DNA of 64,000 nucleotides from an uncultured Pseudokineococcus sp. (GTDB taxonomy: Bacteria; Actinomycetota; Actinomycetes; Actinomycetales; Quadrisphaeraceae): positions 1-64,000 of the forward strand of contig NZ_CANMAA010000002.1 of NCBI RefSeq assembly GCF_947495735.1. The letters are read 5' to 3'. Within the stretch, counting starts at the first letter, position 1; each line of letters starts with the position of its first letter. Below, in pieces: positions 35,779 through 44,027 of the stretch. The translations under genes were made by a program, and so were the position numbers. The notes beneath the pieces are model-generated. The model did no database searches and had not been told where the DNA came from. It was given only the letters and a program-made list of their open reading frames with translations.

Positions 35779-36660
35779 TCAGCCTCCGTCGCCCGCGGCC
35801 TCCGGATCGGGGTCGAGCTCGGCCACCCGCGCCTGCGGGGCCTCGGCGACGGCGGTGATGCGGACCTCGTCCTGGCGCTGCACCAGCACCGTCGCGCCCT
35901 GGTTCTCCAGCAGGTCCAGGACGCCGCCGGGGATGCCGATCGTCGCCTCGAGCCGCGCCGGGTCGCCGATCGCGCGGATGGTGAAGGGCGACGTGACCGG
36001 GGTGCCGTCCACCTCGAGACCGCCCGCGGCGTCGGTGAACGCGGTCGAGGCCACCACGCGGGCGTCCCCGACCGACAGGACCTCGGCGCCGGCGTCGCGC
36101 AGCTCCTGGACCGTCCCGAGCACGCGGATGGCGGTGAGGCGGGCGTCCGGGTCCAGCACGCTGACCGTGACGCCCGGGCCGACCGCCGGCGCCGTGCCGG
36201 CCAGGAGCACCTGGGCGTCCCGGGCCTGCTCCGCCGACCGCAGGGCCTCCTGGCGCTGGTCCCCCTCGGCCTCCAGGGCCTGCTGGGTCGCGAGGAGCTC
36301 GCCGTACTCGGTGGTCAGGCGCTGGCGCTGGTCGCCCAGGTCGTCGACCGCGCGCACGAGGTCGGGCTCGCGCAGCTGCGTGAGCCCGCTCTCCTGCGTC
36401 GCCTGCAGCTGGACCACCAGCGCGAAGCCGAGGGCGGCGCACAGCGCCCCGGCCAAGAGCTGGCCGCGCGTCGCCCGCGGCCGCAGGGCCGCCGCGAGCC
36501 GACGGCGGACGTCCTGGGCCGACGCGACGCCGGCGGGCGCCCACGCCCGGTCCTCGGCGCCTCGCCCGCCCGGCCCGTCGGCGCGCGCCCCGTCCGGCTC
36601 GTCCGCACGGGACGTCTCGGCCGCCGGCGCGTCGCGACCGGGCTCCTCGGGAGAGCTCAT
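35779..36660 (-). CDS. DUF881 membrane protein (Rv1825 type)
   Basis: 293 residues. The N-terminal 60 residues are acidic and disordered. One membrane helix (QLLAGALCAALGFALVVQLQAT, about 66-87) is followed by a coiled coil (R-Q-R-L-T-T-E-Y-G-E-L, E-G-D-Q-R-Q-E-A-L) and the DUF881 domain (G-P-G-V-T-V-S-V, N-Q-G-A-T-V-L-V). In actinobacteria a pair of these flanks the small basic protein next to pgsA and gcvH; proposed links to division or septation are not settled. ATGA overlap with the upstream gene. Confidence 0.9.
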   Translation of the reverse strand: MSSPEEPGRDAPAAETSRADEPDGARADGPGGRGAEDRAWAPAGVASAQDVRRRLAAALRPRATRGQLLAGALCAALGFALVVQLQATQESGLTQLREPDLVRAVDDLGDQRQRLTTEYGELLATQQALEAEGDQRQEALRSAEQARDAQVLLAGTAPAVGPGVTVSVLDPDARLTAIRVLGTVQELRDAGAEVLSVGDARVVASTAFTDAAGGLEVDGTPVTSPFTIRAIGDPARLEATIGIPGGVLDLLENQGATVLVQRQDEVRITAVAEAPQARVAELDPDPEAAGDGG

Positions 36661-36989
36661 GCGCGGAACAGGTGCCGCCGGATGGCGGCGGCGTTGGAGA
36701 AGATGCGGATCCCGAGCACGACGACGACGCCCGTGGACAGCTGGGCGCCGACGCCGAGCTGGTCGCCGAGGTAGACCACCAGCGCGGCCACGACGACGTT
36801 GGACAGGAAGGAGACGACGAAGACCCGGTCGTCGAAGACACCGTCCAGGACGGCGCGCAGGCCGCCGAAGACGGCGTCCAGCGCCGCCACCACGGCGATC
36901 GGCAGGTACGGCTGGACGACGGCGGGCACGGTCGGCTGCAGCACCAGGCCCAGCACGACGCCGACGACGAGCCCCAGGACGGCGATCAC
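36657..36989 (-). CDS. sbp: Small basic protein (SBP family) membrane protein
   Basis: 110 residues from the GTG at 36989 (GAGGAGGAGG upstream). Three hydrophobic segments: IAVLGLVVGVVLGLVLQPTV, LPIAVVAALDAVFGGLRAVL and FLSNVVVAALVVYLGDQLGV, plus G-I-R-I-F-S-N-A-A-A-I-R-R-H-L-F at the end. Matches the conserved small basic protein found between two DUF881 genes in actinobacteria and in B. subtilis near ftsA. Starts and stops overlap both neighbours. Confidence 0.9.
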   Translation of the reverse strand: MIAVLGLVVGVVLGLVLQPTVPAVVQPYLPIAVVAALDAVFGGLRAVLDGVFDDRVFVVSFLSNVVVAALVVYLGDQLGVGAQLSTGVVVVLGIRIFSNAAAIRRHLFRA

Positions 36990-37882
36990 GACCCCTCCTC
37001 CTCCTCGAGGACCCGGGCGGTCTCCGGGCGCACGCCCGGCGCCGCGGGCAGGTGCAGCTCCTCGGCCTCGTCGACCTCCACGGAGATGCCGTAGTCCGCG
37101 AGGCCCGCGGCGTACCGGCCGCCGGCCGAGCGGGCGAAGCCCGTCGCCAGGTCGTCCGGGTCCCCCACGGCCTCGACCGCGTACGGCGGGGCGAGGGGCT
37201 GGTAGCCCACGAGCACGGCCTCCCCCGCCCCCCGGACGGCCGTCCTCGCCGTGAGGCGCTGGCCCCCGACGGCCACCGCCTCGGCCCCGGCCTCCCACAG
37301 GCCGTTCACGACGACCTGGAGGTCCCGGTCGCGCACGCGGCCGGCGTCGGCAGCCGCGTCCGTGCGCGGCGAGCCGGACGCGTCCGCACCGGTCGACGGC
37401 GCGTCGTCCACGACCACCCGCAGCCCCGGGCCCCTCACGGGCGCGCTGCCCGTGAGCACGCCCAGGCTCTCGGCCGTCTCGCCCAGCTCGGCCCCGACGG
37501 GGCCGAGCACGGCGTCCTGCGCGCTGACGACCCGGCCGCGCACGACCTCGACCGACGCGGCGAGGGCGTCGACCTCCTCCTGGCGCTGCTCGACCTCCTC
37601 GCGCAGGGCGACCGTGGTGCGCTCGGCGCCGGGCGCCCGCAGGTGCACGACGCCCACGACGGCCACGAGCCCGGCCAGCAGGCCCAGCGCCACCGTGGTC
37701 GTCCGCCGCGACCAGGTGGGCGCGGAGGAGAGCCCGGCGCGACGGGCGGCGGTCGCCGCGGCGTAGCTGGGGTCCAGCGGCCGCTCCATCACCTCCCGCA
37801 GGAGGGTCATCGAGGCGTCCGGGCGTCCGGACGGCCGGGGGGAGGTCGGGCGGGGCGAGGCCGCCGGGCCGGAGGGGCTCAC
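36986..37882 (-). CDS. DUF881 membrane protein (Rv1823 type)
   Basis: 298 residues from the GTG overlapping the pgsA-like stop. A Pro/Ser-rich start, then M-T-L-L-R-E-V-M-E-R-P-L-D-P-S-Y typical of this group, one helix (TTTVALGLLAGLVAVVGVVHL), a coiled coil (T-V-A-L-R-E-E-V-E-Q-R-Q-E-E-V) and the DUF881 domain with V-V-N-G-L-W-E-A-G-A-E-A-V and Y-A-V-E-A-V-G-D-P. Second paralogue of the pair; possibly a hetero-oligomer with the other. Function unresolved. Confidence 0.9.
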   Translation of the reverse strand: MSPSGPAASPRPTSPRPSGRPDASMTLLREVMERPLDPSYAAATAARRAGLSSAPTWSRRTTTVALGLLAGLVAVVGVVHLRAPGAERTTVALREEVEQRQEEVDALAASVEVVRGRVVSAQDAVLGPVGAELGETAESLGVLTGSAPVRGPGLRVVVDDAPSTGADASGSPRTDAAADAGRVRDRDLQVVVNGLWEAGAEAVAVGGQRLTARTAVRGAGEAVLVGYQPLAPPYAVEAVGDPDDLATGFARSAGGRYAAGLADYGISVEVDEAEELHLPAAPGVRPETARVLEEEEGS

Positions 37883-38595
37883 GCGTCCGCCCGCGCTGTC
37901 GACGAGCTCTCGCCCGAGGACGGGCCGGAGGCGGCGGTCGGGAGACCGGCCCGCGCCCGGGCTGCGTCGTCGCGGACCAGGAGGCGGACCTGGTGGACGT
38001 AGAGGAGGCCGGCCCACCAGTACAGGCCCGTCCCCCACCACGCGAAGGCCCACCCCAGCGGCTCCGCCACCGCCCCGACGCCCGCGGCCACCTGGCCCAG
38101 CAGGATGAGGGGGAAGGCGTAGAGGAGGCAGAAGGTCGCCGCCTTGCCGAGGTAGTGGACCTCGAGCGTGCCGTACCCGTGCCGGGACAGGACGGGGACC
38201 GTCAGGCCCAGGACGACGTCGCGCAGCGCGATGAGCGCGACGAGCCACCACGGGACGATGTCGCGCCAGGCGAGGCCCACCAGCGTCACCGCGATGTACA
38301 GGCGGTCGGCCGCCGGGTCGAGCACGCGCCCGAGCCGCGAGGTCTGGTGCCACCGGCGCGCCAGGTAGCCGTCGAGGTAGTCCGAGGCGCCCGACACGAA
38401 GAGCACCGCCAGCGCCCAGCCGTCGCGCTCGGTCGCGATGAGGACGGCGAAGACGGGCACGAGGAGCAGTCGCGCGAAGGAGATCGCGTTGGGGATCGTG
38501 AAGACCTCGTCGGTGTCCATCTCGTCCGACGTGGATCCCCTGAGGGCCGGCGAGCCGCCGCCGCTGCTGCGCCGTGGGTCGCTCGTGCCCGCCAC
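37879..38595 (-). CDS. pgsA: CDP-alcohol phosphatidyltransferase (PgsA type)
   Basis: 238 residues from the GTG at 38595 (GGGGAGG 5 bases upstream); a GTG at 38640 lies almost at a TAGGCT box and is less likely. The CDP-alcohol signature D-G-x2-A-R-x8-G-x3-D-x3-D is present in D-Y-L-D-G-Y-L-A-R-R-W and G-R-V-L-D-P-A-A-D-R (about 68-95). Five or six membrane segments. It makes a phosphatidylglycerol-type lipid from CDP-diacylglycerol; in mycobacteria the gene in this position is pgsA2. First gene of the DUF881/sbp unit. Confidence 0.88.
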   Translation of the reverse strand: MAGTSDPRRSSGGGSPALRGSTSDEMDTDEVFTIPNAISFARLLLVPVFAVLIATERDGWALAVLFVSGASDYLDGYLARRWHQTSRLGRVLDPAADRLYIAVTLVGLAWRDIVPWWLVALIALRDVVLGLTVPVLSRHGYGTLEVHYLGKAATFCLLYAFPLILLGQVAAGVGAVAEPLGWAFAWWGTGLYWWAGLLYVHQVRLLVRDDAARARAGLPTAASGPSSGESSSTARADA

Positions 38596-38682
38596 GCGCA
38601 CCTCCCCTGCCGACCGCTCGGGACGACGTCCCGCTGCCACGGGCCAGCCTACGGGGGCTCAGCGCCCCCGGGTCCTGCCCCG

Positions 38683-38801
38683 CCAGGGCCCCTGCTCCGG
38701 AGACGACGAAGGCCCTGGTGGGAGTCGCGCTCCCACCAGGGCCCCTGCTCCGGAGACGACGAAGGCCCTGGTGGGATTCGTGCTCCCACCAGGGCCTGTG
38801 C
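38683..38801 (-). terminator. Duplicated terminator after tRNA-Pro (53-bp repeat)
   Basis: A 53-bp unit occurs at 38683-38735 and 38736-38788 and starts a third time at 38789. Units are nearly identical. Each holds a GC hairpin: GGCCCTGGTGGGAG pairs with CTCCCACCAGGGCC (14 bp) in the first, 13 bp in the second. It begins directly downstream of the 3' end of the minus-strand tRNA, so tandem terminators are the natural reading. Confidence 0.8.
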
Positions 38802-38802
38802 G

Positions 38803-38876
<74 letters not shown>

Positions 38877-39035
38877 AGCTGCCGACGGCTCCCCGTCCGG
38901 CGCCCGCGGACGGGCGCCACCGGACTGCCGCGGCGCCGCAGACACTACCGCACCGCAGGCGCTGCCCTCCGCCCCCGCGAGGCGGGACGACGGGTGCCCG
39001 GGGCCGCGCCCCGTCGGCGCGGCCGGGCTGCTGCG

Positions 39036-40637
39036 TCAGCGGCGGCGGCGCTCCCGCACGCGGACGCTCAGCTCGATCGGGGAGCCCTCGAAGCCGAACT
39101 CCTCGCGCAGCCGGCGCTCGAGGAAGCGGCGGTAGCCGGCCTCGAGGAAGCCGGAGGCGAAGATGACGAAGCGCGGCGGCTGGGTCGAGGGCTGCGTGCC
39201 GAAGAGGATCCGCGGCTGCTTGCCCCCGCGCACCGGGTGCGGGTGCTCGGCGACGACCTGGCCCAGGAAGCTGTTGAGCCTGCCCGTGGGCACGCGCGTG
39301 TCCCAGGAGTCGAGCGCGACGTCGATCGCGGGGACGAGGCGGTCGAGGTGGCGGCCGGTGCGCGCCGACACGTTGGCGCGCGGGGCCCACTGGACCTGCA
39401 CGAGGTCGCGCTCGAGCTCGCGCTCGAGGTAGTGGCGGCGCTCCTCGTCGAGCAGGTCCCACTTGTTGACCGCCAGCACGAGCGCCCGGCCGGCCTCGAC
39501 CACCATCGAGATGATGCGCGTGTCCTGCTCGGTGAGCGTCTCCGACCCGTCCACCAGGACGACGGCGACCTCGGCCTTCTCCAGCGCGGCCTGCGTGCGC
39601 AGGGACGCGTAGAAGTCGGCGCCGCTGGACTGGTGGACGCGGCGGCGGATGCCGGCCGTGTCGACGAACTGCCACTCGCGGCCGCCGAGGTCGACCACCT
39701 CGTCGACGGGGTCGCGCGTCGTGCCCGCCGTCGCGTCGACGACGACGCGGTCGCTGCCCGTCAGCTTGTTGAGCATGCTCGACTTGCCGACGTTGGGACG
39801 CCCGAGCAGGGCGACGCGGCGCAGGCCGGACGGGCGCTGGCGCGCCGCCAGCACCTCCTCGGGGACGGCGTCGAGGATGGCGTCGAGCAGGTCGCCGGAG
39901 CCGCGGCCGTGCACCGAGGACACCGGGTACGGCTCGCCGAGCCCGAGCGACCACAGGAGGGCGGCGTCGGCCTCGCCGCGCTGGTCGTCGACCTTGTTGG
40001 CCGCCAGGACGACCGGCTTGCCGGAGCGCCGCAGCAGCCGCACCACGGCCTCGTCGGTGCCGGTCGCGCCGACCGTGGCGTCGACGACGAAGACGACGAC
40101 GTCGGCCAGCTCGATCGCCACCTCCGCCTGGGCCGCCACCCGGGCGTCCAGCCCGGTCGCGTCCTTCTCCCAGCCGCCGGTGTCCACGAGCATGAAGCGG
40201 CGCCCCGTCCACTCCGCGGGGTAGCTGACGCGGTCGCGCGTGATGCCGGGCACGTCCTGCACCACGGCCTCGCGCCGACCGAGGATGCGGTTGACGAGGC
40301 TGGACTTGCCGACGTTGGGGCGCCCCACGACGGCGACGACGGGCAGCAGCTCCGGCGGCTCCGCGGGTGCGTCGCCGGCCTCGACGCCGAGGAGGGCGTA
40401 GTCCTCCTCGGAGAGGTCGTAGTCCTCCAGGCCCGCGCGCAGGGCCGTGGTGCGCTCGACGCCGTCGACGACCTCCGGCCCCGGCTCGGCCGGGTCCTGC
40501 GGGTCGACCTCGGCGGAGCCGTCCTGGGTCGGGGCGTCCTGGGTCACGTCGTCCTGGAGGGCGTCGTCCTGGAGGGCGTCGTCCTCCACGACGTCGTCCT
40601 CGGGTGCGTCGTCCTGGGGCTGCTGGGGCACGGTCAC
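39036..40637 (-). CDS. der: Ribosome-assembly GTPase Der (EngA)
   Basis: 533 residues from the GTG overlapping the plsC stop. Two tandem GTPase domains: G-R-P-N-V-G-K-S-S twice (about 106 and 280), D-T-G-G-W / D-T-A-G-I as G3, N-K-V-D / N-K-W-D as G4. A C-terminal KH-like domain ends in [11 protein letters not shown]. It helps mature the 50S subunit. The first 75 residues are an unusual acidic extension made partly of five-residue repeats ending in DD (A-L-Q-D-D), encoded by the 15-bp repeat at 40548-40622. Confidence 0.96.
   Translation of the reverse strand: MTVPQQPQDDAPEDDVVEDDALQDDALQDDVTQDAPTQDGSAEVDPQDPAEPGPEVVDGVERTTALRAGLEDYDLSEEDYALLGVEAGDAPAEPPELLPVVAVVGRPNVGKSSLVNRILGRREAVVQDVPGITRDRVSYPAEWTGRRFMLVDTGGWEKDATGLDARVAAQAEVAIELADVVVFVVDATVGATGTDEAVVRLLRRSGKPVVLAANKVDDQRGEADAALLWSLGLGEPYPVSSVHGRGSGDLLDAILDAVPEEVLAARQRPSGLRRVALLGRPNVGKSSMLNKLTGSDRVVVDATAGTTRDPVDEVVDLGGREWQFVDTAGIRRRVHQSSGADFYASLRTQAALEKAEVAVVLVDGSETLTEQDTRIISMVVEAGRALVLAVNKWDLLDEERRHYLERELERDLVQVQWAPRANVSARTGRHLDRLVPAIDVALDSWDTRVPTGRLNSFLGQVVAEHPHPVRGGKQPRILFGTQPSTQPPRFVIFASGFLEAGYRRFLERRLREEFGFEGSPIELSVRVRERRRR
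40548..40622. repeat. 15-bp tandem repeat in the der N-terminus
   Basis: Five units beginning GTCGTCC; the first two (40548-40562, 40563-40577) are identical. They encode acidic x-x-x-D-D pentads. Confidence 0.85.
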
Positions 40638-41434
40638 GGCCTCCCGGGCCCGGTGGGCCGCTCGGTGTCGCCCGGCCGCGCGGTGTCGCCGGGGCGGTCG
40701 GTGTCGTCGGGTCGCTCGGTGTCGTCGGGTCGCTCGGTGTCGTCGGGCAGCGGCATGCCCGTCAGGTCCACCGCTGCGTGGACGTTCGCGGTCATCGCGC
40801 TCTGCAGGTCCGAGGTGGCCTGCTTGAGGGCGTGGCGGCGGGGCACGCCCGCCCGCGCCCGCAGCTCCAGCGGCTCGCCGAAGACGACGTGCACGGGCTG
40901 CCGCGGCCGCGGCAGGTCCGAGCCGGACCGGCCCGCCCCCCGGGTGCCGAGCAGCGCGACGGGCACGACGGGGGCGCCGGTCTGCAGGGCCAGCCAGGTC
41001 ACGCCGGACTGCATCGCCCGCACGTCGCCGCGCCCCCGGGTGCCCTCGGGGAAGACGCCGACGGCACCGCCGCGGCGCAGCACGGCGACGGCCGTCACGA
41101 GCGCCCCGCGGTCGCCGGTGCGGTCCACCGGGATCTGCCCGCAGCCGCGCAGGACGGCGCCCAGCGGCCCGGTGAACATCTCCTGCTTCACGAGGAAGTG
41201 GGTCCCCCGGGGGGACATGCCCATGAGGAGCGGTCCGTCGAGGAAGCCGAGGTGGTTGCTCGCGAGCAGCACGGGCCCGTCGGCGGGGACGTTGCCCAGG
41301 CCGTGCCGGGTCACGCTCCACAGCGTCCGGGACAGCACCCAGCCGACCGGCTTCCCCCACTTGGGGCCGAACGTCCCGGGCACCTCCCGCTGGGAGGACG
41401 TCGGCCGCCGGGCCGGAGCGGGGGCGCCGCTCAT
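40634..41434 (-). CDS. plsC: 1-acyl-sn-glycerol-3-phosphate acyltransferase
   Basis: 266 residues. The acyltransferase motif I is N-H-L-G-F-L-D (an H-x4-D variant) near residue 60, motif [13 protein letters not shown] near 127 and motif [10 protein letters not shown] near 155. It acylates lysophosphatidic acid in phospholipid synthesis at the membrane. The ATG overlaps the cmk stop, and the gene overlaps der. The C-terminal 30 residues are a hydrophilic repeat (D-D-T-E-R-P units) encoded by the 18-bp repeat at 40663-40752, absent from typical PlsC. Confidence 0.92.
   Translation of the reverse strand: MSGAPAPARRPTSSQREVPGTFGPKWGKPVGWVLSRTLWSVTRHGLGNVPADGPVLLASNHLGFLDGPLLMGMSPRGTHFLVKQEMFTGPLGAVLRGCGQIPVDRTGDRGALVTAVAVLRRGGAVGVFPEGTRGRGDVRAMQSGVTWLALQTGAPVVPVALLGTRGAGRSGSDLPRPRQPVHVVFGEPLELRARAGVPRRHALKQATSDLQSAMTANVHAAVDLTGMPLPDDTERPDDTERPDDTDRPGDTARPGDTERPTGPGRP
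40663..40752. repeat. 18-bp tandem repeat in the plsC C-terminus
   Basis: Five units starting CGGTGTCG; 40699-40716 and 40717-40734 are identical. Only 41 bp separate this from the repeat at the start of der. Confidence 0.85.
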
Positions 41435-42216
41435 CGAGCTCCCGCCCGGGCGGCCCGCTCGACGACCCGCTCGGGCGCCAGGCCCGCCGGCACGGCCCCG
41501 GGGACGGCGCGGGCGACCAGGGCCAGCACGGCCTCGACCGTCTCCTCCAGGGTGAGCTCGGAGGAGTCGACGGTCACGACGCCGTCCGCGGCCACGGAGA
41601 ACTCCGAGACCGTGGAGTCGTCCCGGTCGCGGCGCAGGACCTCGTCGCGGGTGCGCTCGCGCGCCGCGTCGTCGTCGGAGCCGTGGACGTCCCGGGCCCG
41701 GCGGCGCAGGCGCGCCTCCTCGTCGGCGACGAGGAGCACGCGCACGTCGGCGTCGGGGACGACGACGGTCGTGGTGTCGCGCCCCTCCGCGACGACGCCC
41801 CGCTCCTGCCGGGCCCGGTCCACGACCTCGCGCTGGCGGCGGCGCAGCTCGGCCCGGACGTCGAGGTTGGTCGCGACGGCGCTGACGGCGGACGACACGC
41901 GGCTCGCGCGCAGGTCGTCGGTGACGAGCCGGCCCTCGACGTGCACGCTCGGGTCCGCGGGGTCGGTGCCGAGCTGCAGGTCGAGCTGGCGGGCGGCCTC
42001 GGCGACGGCGACGCGGTCGTCCAGGTCGACGTCGTGCTCGAGGCACCACCAGCAGACGGCGCGGTAGGTGGCCCCGGTGTCGAGGTAGGCGGTGCCGAGG
42101 CGGGCCGCGACGGCGCGGCTGACGCTCGACTTGCCCGAGCCCGACGGTCCGTCCACGGCCACCACGACGGGGACGACCGCGGCGGGGTCGACGGCGGCTG
42201 GGCGAGGAGCGGGCAT
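41431..42216 (-). CDS. cmk: Cytidylate kinase
   Basis: 261 residues from the ATG at 42216. Phosphorylates CMP and dCMP with ATP. P-loop G-P-S-G-S-G-K-S-S (23-31), [22 protein letters not shown] and R-R-A-R-D of the LID. Length is a little above the usual 225-230, mainly at both ends. It sits between tyrA (107 bp upstream) and plsC, a common actinobacterial order. Confidence 0.95.
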   Translation of the reverse strand: MPAPRPAAVDPAAVVPVVVAVDGPSGSGKSSVSRAVAARLGTAYLDTGATYRAVCWWCLEHDVDLDDRVAVAEAARQLDLQLGTDPADPSVHVEGRLVTDDLRASRVSSAVSAVATNLDVRAELRRRQREVVDRARQERGVVAEGRDTTTVVVPDADVRVLLVADEEARLRRRARDVHGSDDDAARERTRDEVLRRDRDDSTVSEFSVAADGVVTVDSSELTLEETVEAVLALVARAVPGAVPAGLAPERVVERAARAGAR

Positions 42217-42323
42217 GCGGGTCCTGACGTCGGCGCGGGCGGGGGGACCGGCCCGCCCGCGCTCGGGCGCGCAGCGGCTCTGGTCCCCCTCAGGGTAGTG
42301 GCTGGCCGCGGGCCGCCCTCCCG

Positions 42324-43505
42324 TCACCCGGCGACGCGCCAGCCCCGGCGCGGCAGCTCGGCCTCCAGGCGCGGCCGACCGGCCGGCAGGACGGACACCT
42401 CGGCCAGGCCGACGAGGCGACCGGGCGCGTGCTCGAGCCGGAAGTCCTCGACGTTGACGCCGATGTCGCCGACGTCGGCGAACAGGCGCGCGAGGCTGCC
42501 GGCCTCGTCCGGCACGAGGACGGAGACCACCTCGAACGGCACCGGCGCCGTCCCGTGCTTGCCCGGCACGCGCGCCACCCCGGCGCCGCCCTCGTCGATG
42601 GCGCGGGCGACGCGCGCCCGGGCCCCCACCGCGGCCCCGTCGGCGGCGAGCGCGTCGAGCGCTCCCAGGAGGTCGTCGAGGTCGGCGCGCAGGGCGTGGA
42701 GCGCCCGCGCGACCGGGAGGGCGTTGGCCCCGAGGATCTGGACCCACAGCGCGGGGTCGCTCGCGGCGATGCGCGTGACGTCGCGCAGCCCCTGCCCGGA
42801 GAGGGCGACGGCCTCGTCGCGGGCGTCGAGGAGGCGCGCCGCCACGAGGCTGGCCGCCACCTGCGGGACGTGGGAGACCAGGGCCACGGCCTCGTCGTGG
42901 GCGGCGGCGCCCATCATGACCGGCACGCCGCGGCAGTCCGAGACCAGGGCGAGGACCCGCTGCAGCGCCTCCTCGGCCCGGACTCCCCCCTCCTGCCCGC
43001 GCCCGTCGGCGTCGTCGACGACCGGGGGCGGCACCAGCACCCAGGGGCGCCCGGTGAACAGGTCCGAGCGCGCGCTGGTGGCCCCCGAGCGCTCGCGCCC
43101 GGCCATCGGGTGGCCCCCGACGTAGCGCGCCGCGGCCCCCGCGGCGCCCTCGCGCGCCAGCGCCGCGGCCACGCCGTCGAGCACGGCCCCCTTGACGCTG
43201 GCGACGTCGGTGACGACGGCGCCCGGGTGCGCCCGCAGCTGGTCGGCGACGACCTGCGCCGTGACGTCGGGCGGGGCTGCCACGAGGACGAGGGACGGCT
43301 CCTCGTCCGGGCCCGCGAGGCGGCCGGCGCCCACGTCGCGGGCGAGCGCGCGCGCCGTCGGCGAGGGGTCGTCCAGGGCGACGTCGACGCCGCACGCGCG
43401 CAGCCGCAGCCCCGCGCTCGCCCCGAGCAGCCCGGTGCCGACCACGAGCACGGTCCCCTCGGTGTGCGCCGGGCCCTCGTCGTGCGCCGGCTCCCGGGGG
43501 ATCAC
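42324..43505 (-). CDS. tyrA: Prephenate dehydrogenase
   Basis: 393 residues from the GTG overlapping the aroH stop. Converts prephenate to 4-hydroxyphenylpyruvate for tyrosine with NAD(P). G-T-G-L-L-G nucleotide motif (23-28), V-T-D-V-A-S-V-K-G, G-H-P-M-A-G-R-E with the catalytic His, and H-D-E-A-V-A-L-V-S-H-V-P. A C-terminal ACT domain (from about 320; V-S-V-L-V-P-D-E-A-G-S-L-A-R) suggests feedback control by tyrosine. Paired with chorismate mutase, which makes its substrate. Confidence 0.94.
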   Translation of the reverse strand: MIPREPAHDEGPAHTEGTVLVVGTGLLGASAGLRLRACGVDVALDDPSPTARALARDVGAGRLAGPDEEPSLVLVAAPPDVTAQVVADQLRAHPGAVVTDVASVKGAVLDGVAAALAREGAAGAAARYVGGHPMAGRERSGATSARSDLFTGRPWVLVPPPVVDDADGRGQEGGVRAEEALQRVLALVSDCRGVPVMMGAAAHDEAVALVSHVPQVAASLVAARLLDARDEAVALSGQGLRDVTRIAASDPALWVQILGANALPVARALHALRADLDDLLGALDALAADGAAVGARARVARAIDEGGAGVARVPGKHGTAPVPFEVVSVLVPDEAGSLARLFADVGDIGVNVEDFRLEHAPGRLVGLAEVSVLPAGRPRLEAELPRRGWRVAG

Positions 43506-43864
43506 TGGGCGATGTCCCGCCGCAGCGCGACGGTCCCCCGCAGGTAGACGTGGCGCACCTCGGCGCGGGGCGCGTCCAGGTCGGCGTGGGCCATGAGCCG
43601 GACCACGCGCGGCATGGCCCCGGGGACGTCGATCTCCGTGCAGCACAGCAGCGGGACGTCGCCGAGGCCCAGCTCGCGGGCCGCCACCGCCGGGAACTCC
43701 GAGCGCAGGTCCGGCGTCACCGTGAAGACCACCGAGATCAGGGCCTCGGGACCCATCGGGTTCGCCGCCAGCACCGCGGTCAGGAGCTCGCGCGTCGACG
43801 CCAGCAGGTGCTCGCGCTCGTCGACGTCCAGCTGCGTCGCGCCCCGCACCGCCCGCACCGCCAC
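43502..43864 (-). CDS. aroH: Chorismate mutase, AroH class
   Basis: 120 residues from the GTG at 43864 (GAGGGG upstream), which matches the compact AroH length; the frame is open to 43945, but that lies too close to the TAGCCT box at 43950-43955 to be translated. R-A-V-R-G-A-T-Q-L-D at the start, T-P-D-L-R-S-E-F-P-A, C-C-T-E-I-D-V-P-G and R-H-V-Y-L-R-G-T-V follow the trimeric B. subtilis enzyme. Converts chorismate to prephenate, used by the overlapping tyrA. Confidence 0.93.
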   Translation of the reverse strand: MAVRAVRGATQLDVDEREHLLASTRELLTAVLAANPMGPEALISVVFTVTPDLRSEFPAVAARELGLGDVPLLCCTEIDVPGAMPRVVRLMAHADLDAPRAEVRHVYLRGTVALRRDIAQ

Positions 43865-43949
43865 CGCGCACCCCTCTCGTCGCCCGTCCGGGGCGGGGAC
43901 CCGCACCGTCCGCCGCCCGGGCCCGTGGAGGACCCCGGGCGGCACGGCG

Positions 43950-43955
43950 AGGCTA
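43950..43955 (-). promoter_or_regulatory. -10 box TAGCCT of aroH-tyrA
   Basis: Gives a leader of about 80 bases before the aroH GTG at 43864. Confidence 0.45.
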
Positions 43956-44027
43956 GCCAGGCCCCTGCGGTCCCGGCCTCCCCCGACCGCTGGGCGGACG
44001 GGGGACGCCGCGGCGACCCGGCCCGGG

